The notes below the pieces were generated by a model that was given only the letters and a program-made list of their open reading frames with translations, was not told the DNA's origin and did not search any database. From Mycobacterium sp. PSTR-4-N (GTDB lineage Bacteria; Actinomycetota; Actinomycetes; Mycobacteriales; Mycobacteriaceae), in contig NZ_JAKRFN010000018.1 in assembly GCF_022348085.1 (NCBI RefSeq), positions 62,001-126,000 of the forward strand: a DNA stretch of 64,000 nucleotides. The letters are read 5' to 3'. The stretch's first letter is position 1; each line of letters begins with the position of its first letter. The position numbers and the translations under genes were made by a program. Of this stretch, positions 1-9,025 are shown piece after piece.

Positions 1-64
1 CCGCCAGCCACAGCATGTGGCCGATGACCAACCCGCCGATACCGGCGATCCAGATCGCCCTCAA
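1..64 (-). CDS. Small membrane protein downstream of lpdC, partial (Rv0463-like by position)
   Basis: Only the first 21 codons lie in the window. A TTG start directly abuts the lpdC stop codon, and the peptide opens MRAIWIAGIGGLVIGHMLWL, a hydrophobic segment that reads as a first membrane helix. The zero-base spacing implies translational coupling to lpdC. In M. tuberculosis a short membrane protein gene (Rv0463) occupies this place, which is recalled knowledge. The function is unknown, and the 3' end lies outside the window. Confidence 0.55.
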   Translation of the reverse strand, partial: MRAIWIAGIGGLVIGHMLWLA

Positions 65-1459
<1,395 letters not shown>

Positions 1460-1470
1460 GCCTTACCACC

Positions 1471-1764
1471 CTAGTGGCCGCGAAGCAGCGCAGCACCCAT
1501 GGCCGCGGCCAACGGTGCCGACATGAACGCGATGGCCAGCGCGGTGACCGCGGGGCGGTCCTGCACCAGCGCCGTCAGGAGGCTTCCGACGATGCTGGCG
1601 ACGAGGTAGACGAGCACCGCGAACACCGGAACGGCCTTGTCCGGGGACTGGGCCCACCAGTGATAGAGGCCCGCACCGGCCGCGCCGGCGACCGCCCACA
1701 CCGTGACCGTGACCAGTGCGAATTTCCACCGGCTGAGATGTTCGGCGACGAGCTGCTCAGACAC
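1471..1764 (-). CDS. Small multi-span membrane protein upstream of lpdC
   Basis: This 97-residue protein has three hydrophobic stretches (about residues 14-35, 45-68 and 72-92) and a short polar N-terminus. It starts at a GTG that overlaps the end of the preceding membrane-protein gene by 8 bases, and it ends 11 bases before lpdC. The position matches the Rv0460/Rv0461 membrane proteins of M. tuberculosis. No enzymatic motif is visible and the function is unknown. Confidence 0.7.
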   Translation of the reverse strand: MSEQLVAEHLSRWKFALVTVTVWAVAGAAGAGLYHWWAQSPDKAVPVFAVLVYLVASIVGSLLTALVQDRPAVTALAIAFMSAPLAAAMGAALLRGH

Positions 1765-2035
1765 CGGCGGCCACCTGGACTGCCGTCAGCGCGCCGAGGC
1801 AACCGGGTCCGATGGCCACCACCAGCGCACCGACGGCGGTGGCCCAGCGCCGGCCGGACACCAGGATCGTCAGCGTGCCGAGGAGGCTCGGGATGCCGAC
1901 CGCGAGCGCGACGACGGCAGCGGGCTTCAGGGTGGTGGAGACCTCGCCCGCGACGAACAGGGCACCGGCGACTCCGAGGGCGACGCCGATGAGCATCACC
2001 CCGGCCAGCACCGACGCGCGGGGCAGCGGGATCAC
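1757..2035 (-). CDS. Small multi-span membrane protein
   Basis: This 92-residue protein is almost entirely hydrophobic, with about three helices (residues 8-28, 38-60 and 66-90). It overlaps the next membrane-protein gene by 8 bases, so the two are probably translated together and may interact. The start is GTG. It is the first gene of a likely unit running into lpdC. No function can be assigned from sequence. Confidence 0.65.
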   Translation of the reverse strand: MIPLPRASVLAGVMLIGVALGVAGALFVAGEVSTTLKPAAVVALAVGIPSLLGTLTILVSGRRWATAVGALVVAIGPGCLGALTAVQVAAGV

Positions 2036-2091
2036 GTCTGCGACGGTAACGCCGGCGCGTCGCGTTGCGGGTCAGGCGCGCGGGGGACTGT

Positions 2092-2143
2092 GGTGTGCAC
2101 TCAGAGCGCGGATTCGCGTGCTGAAGCGACCTGGATGCACACC
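2092..2143. promoter_or_regulatory. Inverted repeat in the gap upstream of the lpdC block
   Basis: The arms GGTGTGCA (2092-2099) and TGCACACC (2136-2143) are perfect complements separated by 36 bases. They lie between the stop of the DUF779 gene and the start of the small membrane-protein gene, both on the minus strand. This could be an operator for the lpdC unit or part of a transcript-end structure. No T-rich tail is obvious, so a simple terminator is less likely. Confidence 0.3.
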
Positions 2144-2152
2144 AGCTGCGCC

Positions 2153-2638
2153 CTAGCGCAGCGGCACCGGGCAGGCGTCGACCGCCTCGGCGACGACGAG
2201 GGTGCCGTGCGCCGACGGCCGCTCACCTCGTTCGTAGGACGCCCCGGTGACCACCGGCTCGTCCGCGAGTGCGGCCAGCTCGTCGTCGGTGAACGCACGG
2301 CCACGCGACAGGAACCGCATGCCTTCTGGCGCTTCGAGACTGAACCCGCCACCGCGGCCCGGCACCACGTCGATCACCAACTGCGTGTGCTTCCACGCGT
2401 CGAACTGCGGCCCGGAGATCCACACCGGGACCCCGTCGCCCACGTCGAAGATCGCCAGAAGGACATCGCGGTCGCCGACGACGAAGTCGCCGTCGGGGTA
2501 GCACATCGGCGACGACCCGTCGCAGCAGCCGCCGGACTGGTGGAACATCAACGCCCCGTGGCGGTCCTGCAGCGTGCGCAGCAGGTCGGCTGCGGCAGCG
2601 GTGATGAGGGCTCGATTCGGTGCGGGCACGTCAACCAT
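2153..2638 (-). CDS. DUF779 family protein (Rv0459-like)
   Basis: This 161-residue cytosolic protein belongs to the DUF779 family. The family is usually encoded beside acetaldehyde-type aldehyde dehydrogenases, and its function is unknown. The conserved HQSGGCCDGSSPMC stretch near residues 33-46 is Cys-rich and suggests a metal- or thiol-dependent role, which is inference. The start overlaps the stop of the GAF-regulator gene by 8 bases, making it the last gene of the butanediol operon. M. tuberculosis Rv0459 sits at the equivalent position next to aldehyde dehydrogenase Rv0458, but no such dehydrogenase is adjacent here. Confidence 0.8.
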   Translation of the reverse strand: MVDVPAPNRALITAAAADLLRTLQDRHGALMFHQSGGCCDGSSPMCYPDGDFVVGDRDVLLAIFDVGDGVPVWISGPQFDAWKHTQLVIDVVPGRGGGFSLEAPEGMRFLSRGRAFTDDELAALADEPVVTGASYERGERPSAHGTLVVAEAVDACPVPLR

Positions 2639-3914
2639 CTTCCTCCAGTCGCGCGGCTCTGATGGCCGGTGCGATCGACGGCGGCAGCAGCATGCGCCGG
2701 TCGGCGGGATAGCAGACCGTCAGCCCCACCGACGACGCGAAACGGTAGGGCTGCGCGGCCAGCAGCCCGGAGAACTGTTTGCGCAACCGCGACATCTCGG
2801 CACGCACGGTGACCACGCGGGTGCGGTCGCCGTAGAGGTCCTCGGCGAGTTCCGGCGCGGTGCGGCCCTGCGGAGAACGGGCCAGCGCGCAGAGGATCTC
2901 GGCATGCCGCAGCGACAGGTCGTGACGCCAGCTGCCGAACTCCCCGACCATGCGCAGCCCCGGCTTGTCCGGATCGGCGAAGTCCAGCGTCACCTGCGAG
3001 ACGTGCGCGGCCGCCGAGTCGTCGTCGCTGTCGGCCAGGCGCACCAGCCACCCGCCGGGCAGCGGCTCGACCGCGCACAAACCCAACGTCGCCAGCCACA
3101 CCCGCCCTGGCCCCATCTGGTCCGGCAGCAGGATGCGGTTGTGCAGCGGCATCGCGTCGACCGCAGCGACCCAGCCCTCGGTGTCCACGGCCAGCGCCGG
3201 GGCGCCCATGCGGGCCAGGATCGGTGCGGCCACCGAGCGCAGCCGGTTCAACGTCCGGTCGTGCTCGGAGCGCAGGTGCGATTCGGCGAGCCTGGCGACG
3301 GCGTCGACGAGCGCGATCGTGGTCGGGTGGACGGTGGCCGCCGGACCCGAGACGTCGACGACGCCGAGCACCTGGCCGGTGCGGGGGTCGCGGATCGGCG
3401 CTCCCGCACAGGTCCAGGAGTGGTGGCTGCGCAGAAAATGCTCGGCGGAGAACACCTGGACGGCCCGCTGCGCGGCGAGCGCGGTGCCGATCGCGTTGGT
3501 GCCGACGGCACCTTCACCCCAGTGCGCGCCCTCGACGAACCCGAGCCGGTCGGCGTTGCTGAGCACCGACGGCGACCCGGAGCGCCACAGCACCCGCCCG
3601 GTTGCGTCGGCGACGACGAGGATGTTCTCGCCCTCGGCGACCAACGACTCGAGGCCGTGCGAGATCTCGTCGAGTACGTCCATCAGTCCCGACGCGCGGC
3701 GCAGCGCCTCCAGGCCGCCGGTTTCCACGACCGGGGTGTCGCTCGGTTCCACACCGCTGGCCAGCAGTCGCTGCCAGGAGTCGCCGATCACCTCGCGGGG
3801 GCGGGCCGGCGCGCGATGTCCGGCCATCGTCGCGTCGTAGACAGCCGACATCAACCGCGCGTAGCTGCGCGGATCCTCCCCGACGGCGACGGCGGGTTCA
3901 GGCACGGACTGCAT
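2631..3914 (-). CDS. AcoR-like GAF-domain transcriptional regulator lacking the sigma-54 AAA+ domain
   Basis: This is a 427-residue protein. The N-terminal part (REVIGDSWQRLLASGV, about residues 40-55) and the GAF domain (about 90-220, with GTNAIGTALA and WTCAGAPIRDP) are hallmarks of AcoR-type activators of acetoin/glycerol metabolism. No Walker A, GAFTGA or other sigma-54 interaction motif follows. The C-terminus (about 330-390, HAEILCALARSPQG and VTVRAEMSRLRKQ) instead resembles a winged-helix or OmpR-like DNA-binding domain. It follows the acetoin reductase gene by 23 bases and overlaps the DUF779 gene. It is probably the local sensor-regulator of the butanediol/acetoin operon. A GTG three bases upstream is an alternative start. 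Confidence 0.8.
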   Translation of the reverse strand: MQSVPEPAVAVGEDPRSYARLMSAVYDATMAGHRAPARPREVIGDSWQRLLASGVEPSDTPVVETGGLEALRRASGLMDVLDEISHGLESLVAEGENILVVADATGRVLWRSGSPSVLSNADRLGFVEGAHWGEGAVGTNAIGTALAAQRAVQVFSAEHFLRSHHSWTCAGAPIRDPRTGQVLGVVDVSGPAATVHPTTIALVDAVARLAESHLRSEHDRTLNRLRSVAAPILARMGAPALAVDTEGWVAAVDAMPLHNRILLPDQMGPGRVWLATLGLCAVEPLPGGWLVRLADSDDDSAAAHVSQVTLDFADPDKPGLRMVGEFGSWRHDLSLRHAEILCALARSPQGRTAPELAEDLYGDRTRVVTVRAEMSRLRKQFSGLLAAQPYRFASSVGLTVCYPADRRMLLPPSIAPAIRAARLEEDG

Positions 3915-3937
3915 CACCTGCGATTGTGCTCCCCATC

Positions 3938-4717
3938 TCAGCGGTAGACCAGGCCGCCGTCGATCAGCCCGGCCTGGCCGGTCATGTAGTCGGCGTCGGG
4001 GCCGGCGAGGTAGGACACGAAGCCGGCGACGTCGTCGGGTGTCTCGGCGCGCCCGAGCGCGATGCCGCCGACGAACTTCTCGTAGGTCTCGCCCTCGGCG
4101 GCGCCGGTCAGTTCGGCGAAGCGCTTGTCGATCTCCACCCACATGTCGGTGCCGACCACCCCGGGGCAGTACGCGTTGACGGTGATGCCGTCGGCGGCGT
4201 GCTCCTTGGCCGCGGCCTGGGTCAGCGCCCGGACCGCGAACTTGGTCGCGCTGTAGGGGCCGAGCATCGCGAAGCCATCGTGGCCGGCGATCGACGACGC
4301 ATTGATGATCTTGCCTGGCTTGCCGTTGGCCGTGAAGTGCGCGACCGCGGCTTGGATCCCCCAGAGCACGCCGTCGACATTGATGGCCCAGAGCTTCTCG
4401 AGCTCGTCGGGCGTGACGTCCTTGATGGGTCCGACCAGCGCGATGCCGGCGTTGTTGACCATGATGTCCAGACCGCCGAGCGCGCTCGCCGTGTGGTCGA
4501 CGGCCGCGAACACCTGGTCGCGATCGCTCACGTCCGCGACGAATGTGGTTGCCTTGGAGCCGATCTCGGTGATCTCGTCGGCGACGGCCGCGATACCGTC
4601 AGCCGTGACGTCGACCAGCGCCACGTCGGCGCCGTCGCGTGCCAACCGCAGCGCGATCCCCCGCCCGATGCCGCGGCCGGCACCGGTCACCAGTGCGACT
4701 TTTCCGGTGATTGCCAT
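3938..4717 (-). CDS. Acetoin/diacetyl reductase (meso-2,3-butanediol dehydrogenase), SDR family
   Basis: This 259-residue classical short-chain dehydrogenase has the cofactor motif TGAGRGIG at residues 11-18, NNAG near 88-91, and a catalytic Ser141/142, Tyr155, Lys159 set. The stretches GKIINASSIAGH, VNAYCPG, and DYMTGQ with a terminal IDGG closely resemble BudC-type acetoin reductases. The predicted reaction is NAD(H)-linked interconversion of acetoin with 2,3-butanediol or of diacetyl with acetoin. It starts one base after the upstream zinc dehydrogenase gene and is followed by the AcoR-like regulator, which supports the assignment. The exact stereospecificity cannot be read from sequence. 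Confidence 0.85.
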   Translation of the reverse strand: MAITGKVALVTGAGRGIGRGIALRLARDGADVALVDVTADGIAAVADEITEIGSKATTFVADVSDRDQVFAAVDHTASALGGLDIMVNNAGIALVGPIKDVTPDELEKLWAINVDGVLWGIQAAVAHFTANGKPGKIINASSIAGHDGFAMLGPYSATKFAVRALTQAAAKEHAADGITVNAYCPGVVGTDMWVEIDKRFAELTGAAEGETYEKFVGGIALGRAETPDDVAGFVSYLAGPDADYMTGQAGLIDGGLVYR

Positions 4718-4718
4718 G

Positions 4719-5771
4719 TCAGTTCCCTCCGTTCGGGTCGACGAGGACCTTCATCTTGGTGCCGGCATGGAGTGCCTCGAATCCCTCGTCGACGACGTCG
4801 TCCAACGGAATACGGGTCACCCAGCCGGTGGTGTCGTAGCGACCGTCGGCCATCAGCGCGATCACCGCTTCGAAGTCCGCGCCGGTGTAGCAGAGCGAGC
4901 CCTGGATGCGTGACTCGTTCATCACGAGGTTGAGAAGCGGTGTCTCGAGCGGCTTTTCGTAGATCGCGACGCTGACCATCGGTCGCCGGGAGCCCACGCA
5001 CGCCAGCGCGGTACTCACCGCGGGCGCCACCCCGGCGGCGTCGAACACGGCGTCGGCGCCCGCACCGGAGGTGTGCTCGGCGATGAACGCGGGCACGTCG
5101 GTCGTCGTCGGGTCGAGGGTCTGCGCGCCGAGCGCCTCGATGGCCGCGCGCCGTGTCGGCGAAGGCTCGACGACGAAGACGTCTTCGAGACCCTTGCCGC
5201 GCAACGCGAACCACAGACCGATGCCGATCGGCCCGGCGCCGAACACCATCGCGGAGTCACCGTCCTTGACGTCGCCGAGGGTGGCGGCGTGATAGGCCAC
5301 CGACATCGGCTCGACGAGGGCGCCCAGCTCCAACGAGACGCTGTCCGGCAGCCGGTGCAACATCGACGTGGGTACGACGGTCGACTCGGCCATGCCGCCG
5401 TCGGACATCAAGCCGTGGAAGCCGATCTGCTGGCAGACGTTGTAGTTGCCGGCGCGGCAGGGTCCGCAGTGGTCGCATTTGTAGATCGGCTCGACGGCGA
5501 CGCGGTCGCCCTCGGCCCATCCGGTCACGCCCTCGCCGACGGCGGTGATGGTGCCGGAGAACTCGTGGCCCATGGTCAGCGGGAGCTGCGCGCCGGTCAG
5601 CGGGTGCGGCGAGGTCGGCACGAAGATCGGGCCGGCGTAGTACTCGTGGAGGTCGGTGCCGCAGATGCCGTTGAAGCCGACCTGCAGCTTGACGGTGCCG
5701 GGGCGTACCTCGGGCTCGGCGACGTCGTCGATCTCGAGTTTGTTGGGGCCGTAGTAGACAGCTGCTTTCAT
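4719..5771 (-). CDS. (R,R)-2,3-butanediol dehydrogenase, zinc-dependent
   Basis: This 350-residue medium-chain zinc dehydrogenase oxidises 2,3-butanediol to acetoin with NAD+. Catalytic zinc ligands are Cys37 (CGTD) and His69-Glu70 (GHE). The structural-zinc cysteines are 99, 102, 105 and 113 (CDHCGPC, then NVC). HEYYAGPIF and the HPLTG/MGHEFSG pattern strongly resemble Bacillus BdhA. The nucleotide fold carries VFGAGPIGIG. The chosen ATG begins MKAAVYY; an in-frame extension upstream would cross the repeat-rich promoter region and is rejected. It is the first gene of a four-gene operon with the acetoin reductase, regulator and DUF779 protein. Confidence 0.88.
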   Translation of the reverse strand: MKAAVYYGPNKLEIDDVAEPEVRPGTVKLQVGFNGICGTDLHEYYAGPIFVPTSPHPLTGAQLPLTMGHEFSGTITAVGEGVTGWAEGDRVAVEPIYKCDHCGPCRAGNYNVCQQIGFHGLMSDGGMAESTVVPTSMLHRLPDSVSLELGALVEPMSVAYHAATLGDVKDGDSAMVFGAGPIGIGLWFALRGKGLEDVFVVEPSPTRRAAIEALGAQTLDPTTTDVPAFIAEHTSGAGADAVFDAAGVAPAVSTALACVGSRRPMVSVAIYEKPLETPLLNLVMNESRIQGSLCYTGADFEAVIALMADGRYDTTGWVTRIPLDDVVDEGFEALHAGTKMKVLVDPNGGN

Positions 5772-5808
5772 GCGGCCAGTTCTATGTGACGGCGGCCACA
5801 CGTCGAAA

Positions 5809-5826
5809 GAGTTGCAGGGGGTTGCA
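5809..5826 (+). promoter_or_regulatory. GAGTTGC-N5-GTTGCA site, copy A
   Basis: GAGTTGC (5809-5815) is followed after five bases by GTTGCA (5821-5826), about 40 bases upstream of the butanediol dehydrogenase start. The same two-part motif with the same spacing occurs on the opposite strand at 5924-5941, near the divergent monooxygenase gene. The matched spacing and mirrored placement suggest a binding site for one regulator. The local AcoR-like protein is the first candidate. Confidence 0.5.
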
Positions 5827-5829
5827 CGA

Positions 5830-5851
5830 CGCCCAAACGTCGGTTTGGGCG
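5830..5851. promoter_or_regulatory. Palindromic operator candidate 1
   Basis: The arms CGCCCAAAC and GTTTGGGCG are perfect complements around a 4-base centre. A near-identical palindrome lies 41 bases away at 5872-5892, about four helical turns, so dimers bound at both would face the same side of the helix. It sits in the divergent region between the butanediol operon and the monooxygenase gene. The binding protein is unknown. Confidence 0.55.
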
Positions 5852-5871
5852 AGAAATCGCGGCGTGTCGTG

Positions 5872-5892
5872 ACCCAAGCGTTGGTTTGGGCG
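5872..5892. promoter_or_regulatory. Palindromic operator candidate 2
   Basis: This copy matches candidate 1 at all but two positions over 20 aligned bases (CCCAAGC, gttg, GTTTGGGCG). Sequence conservation without any coding reason, plus the 41-base centre spacing, argues for a cooperative two-site operator serving one or both divergent promoters. Confidence 0.5.
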
Positions 5893-5923
5893 TATGAAGC
5901 GGGGGCGTAGGAAGCGTGGCGGT

Positions 5924-5941
5924 TGCAACGCTTCGCAACTC
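5924..5941 (-). promoter_or_regulatory. GAGTTGC-N5-GTTGCA site, copy B
   Basis: On the minus strand GAGTTGC (5941-5935) is followed after five bases by GTTGCA (5929-5924), the same arrangement as copy A but inverted. It ends 36 bases before the monooxygenase start codon. The two sites bracket the two palindromes, giving a nested, roughly mirror-symmetric control region. Confidence 0.5.
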
Positions 5942-5977
5942 TTGTGCCGGCCATGACATAGGTGTGGTCTGGCTCAC

Positions 5978-7807
5978 ATGACTTCCACTCTCGACCCCCG
6001 AACCACCACCCTGACCCCGCAGCAGCGCGTCGACGCCTGGCTGGCCGACTTCGAGGCCGCGCTGGCCGTCCGCGACATCGAACGCGCCGCCGGCATGTTC
6101 GCCGTCGACGGCTTCTGGCGTGACCTGGTGTCCTTCACCTGGAACCTCAAGACCCTCGAAGGCCGCGACCAGATCACCGACATGCTGACCGCCCGTCTCG
6201 CCGAGACCGACCCGTCGGGATTCGCGACGCGAGAGGAACCCACCCAGGATGGGGACGTCGTCTCCGCGTTCATCCAGTTCGAAACCGCGGCCGGACGCGG
6301 CACCGGGCATCTGCGGATCAAGGACGACGCAGGCGAAGACAAGGCCTGGACCCTGCTCACCGCGCTGCAGGAACTCAAGGGCCACGAAGAGCGCAAGGGC
6401 GCCACACGCGTCCTCGGTGCCGTGCACGGCGACGACCCCGATCCTCGCTCCTGGGCGGAGAAGAAGGCGGCCGAGGACGCTGAGCTGGGCCGCACGATCC
6501 AGCCGTACACGCTGGTGATCGGCGGCGGTCAGGGCGGCATCGCCCTCGGCGCACGGCTGCGCCAACTCGGCGTGCCGGCGATCGTCGTCGACAAGCACGA
6601 GCGACCCGGCGATCAGTGGCGCAAGCGCTACAAGTCCCTGTGCCTGCACGACCCGGTCTGGTACGACCACCTGCCCTACCTGCCGTTCCCGCAGAACTGG
6701 CCGGTGTTCGCACCCAAGGACAAGATCGGCGACTGGCTCGAGTTCTACACCCGCGTGATGGAGGTGCCGTACTGGTCGAAGACGACGTGCCTGTCCGCCA
6801 CATTCGACGACGCCGAGGGCCGCTGGACCGTCGAGGTGGACCGCGACGGCGAGCGCCTCACCCTGCACCCGACCCAGCTGGTGCTCGCCACCGGGATGTC
6901 GGGCAAGCCGTATGTGCCGACACTTTCCGGCCAGGACGTCTTCCGCGGCGATCAGCACCACTCGTCGCAGCACCCCGGCCCCGACGCCTACGCCGGCAAG
7001 AAGGCCGTCGTCATCGGGTCGAACAACTCCGCCCACGACATCTGCAAGGCGCTTTACGAGAACGGCGTCGACGTGACCATGGTGCAGCGGTCGTCGACCC
7101 ACATCGTCAAGTCCGACACCCTGATGGACATCGGCCTGGGCGACCTGTACTCCGAGCGGGCACTGGCCGCGGGGATGACGACCGAGAAGGCAGACCTGAC
7201 GTTCGCCTCACTGCCGTACCGGATCATGCATGAGTTCCAGATCCCGCTGTACGACCAGATGCGGGAGCGCGACAAGGAGTTCTACGACCGGCTCGAAGCC
7301 GCCGGGTTCGAATTGGATTGGGGCGCCGACGGTTCCGGGCTGTTCATGAAGTATCTGCGGCGCGGCTCCGGCTACTACATCGACGTCGGCGCCTGCGACA
7401 TGGTCGCCGACGGGCGAATCAAGCTGGCGCACGGCCAGGTCGACCATCTGACCGAGGACTCGGTGGTGCTCGCCGACGGCACCGAGCTGCCCGCCGACGT
7501 CGTGGTCTACGCGACGGGCTACGGCTCGATGAACGGCTGGGCGGCGGATCTGATCGGCCAGGACGTCGCCGACAAGGTCGGCAAGGTGTGGGGTCTGGGC
7601 AGTGACACCCCGAAGGATCCCGGGCCGTGGGAGGGCGAGCAGCGCAACATGTGGAAACCCACGCAGCAGCCGAACCTGTGGTTCCACGGCGGCAACCTGC
7701 ATCAGTCCCGGCACTACTCGCTGTATCTGGCGCTGCAGCTCAAGGCCCGCTACGAAGGCCTGCCCACGCCGGTGTACGGCCTGCAGGAAGTGCACCACCT
7801 CAGCTAG
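5978..7807 (+). CDS. NTF2-domain/flavin-containing monooxygenase fusion
   Basis: This 609-residue protein has two parts. Residues about 12-140 look like an NTF2/SnoaL-type alpha+beta barrel. Residues 175-600 form an FAD/NADPH monooxygenase of the FMO/YUCCA-like class. The FAD motif GGGQGG is at 182-187, an FMO-type stretch (FRGDQHHSSQHPG) near 320-333, the NADPH motif VVIGSNNSAHD near 345, and YATGYG near the end. The substrate is unknown. It is transcribed divergently from the butanediol operon across a shared operator region, so related ketone or diol metabolism is possible. No strong Shine-Dalgarno is visible before the ATG. Confidence 0.85.
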   Translation: MTSTLDPRTTTLTPQQRVDAWLADFEAALAVRDIERAAGMFAVDGFWRDLVSFTWNLKTLEGRDQITDMLTARLAETDPSGFATREEPTQDGDVVSAFIQFETAAGRGTGHLRIKDDAGEDKAWTLLTALQELKGHEERKGATRVLGAVHGDDPDPRSWAEKKAAEDAELGRTIQPYTLVIGGGQGGIALGARLRQLGVPAIVVDKHERPGDQWRKRYKSLCLHDPVWYDHLPYLPFPQNWPVFAPKDKIGDWLEFYTRVMEVPYWSKTTCLSATFDDAEGRWTVEVDRDGERLTLHPTQLVLATGMSGKPYVPTLSGQDVFRGDQHHSSQHPGPDAYAGKKAVVIGSNNSAHDICKALYENGVDVTMVQRSSTHIVKSDTLMDIGLGDLYSERALAAGMTTEKADLTFASLPYRIMHEFQIPLYDQMRERDKEFYDRLEAAGFELDWGADGSGLFMKYLRRGSGYYIDVGACDMVADGRIKLAHGQVDHLTEDSVVLADGTELPADVVVYATGYGSMNGWAADLIGQDVADKVGKVWGLGSDTPKDPGPWEGEQRNMWKPTQQPNLWFHGGNLHQSRHYSLYLALQLKARYEGLPTPVYGLQEVHHLS

Positions 7808-7819
7808 GACGCGACGGGC

Positions 7820-8932
<1,113 letters not shown>

Positions 8933-9025
8933 GGCCCCCGATGCTCAGCTGGGGTGATCGTACCGACCCCACCCATTCCCACAGCCGATTCGAACACCGC
9001 CGACGGCGGTGCGCAGAATGGGGGC

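Noticed and set aside
5772..5954. N-terminal 61-residue extension of the butanediol dehydrogenase
   Set aside because: It would read through the operator repeats, has no family similarity, and the ATG at MKAAVYY matches the known family start.
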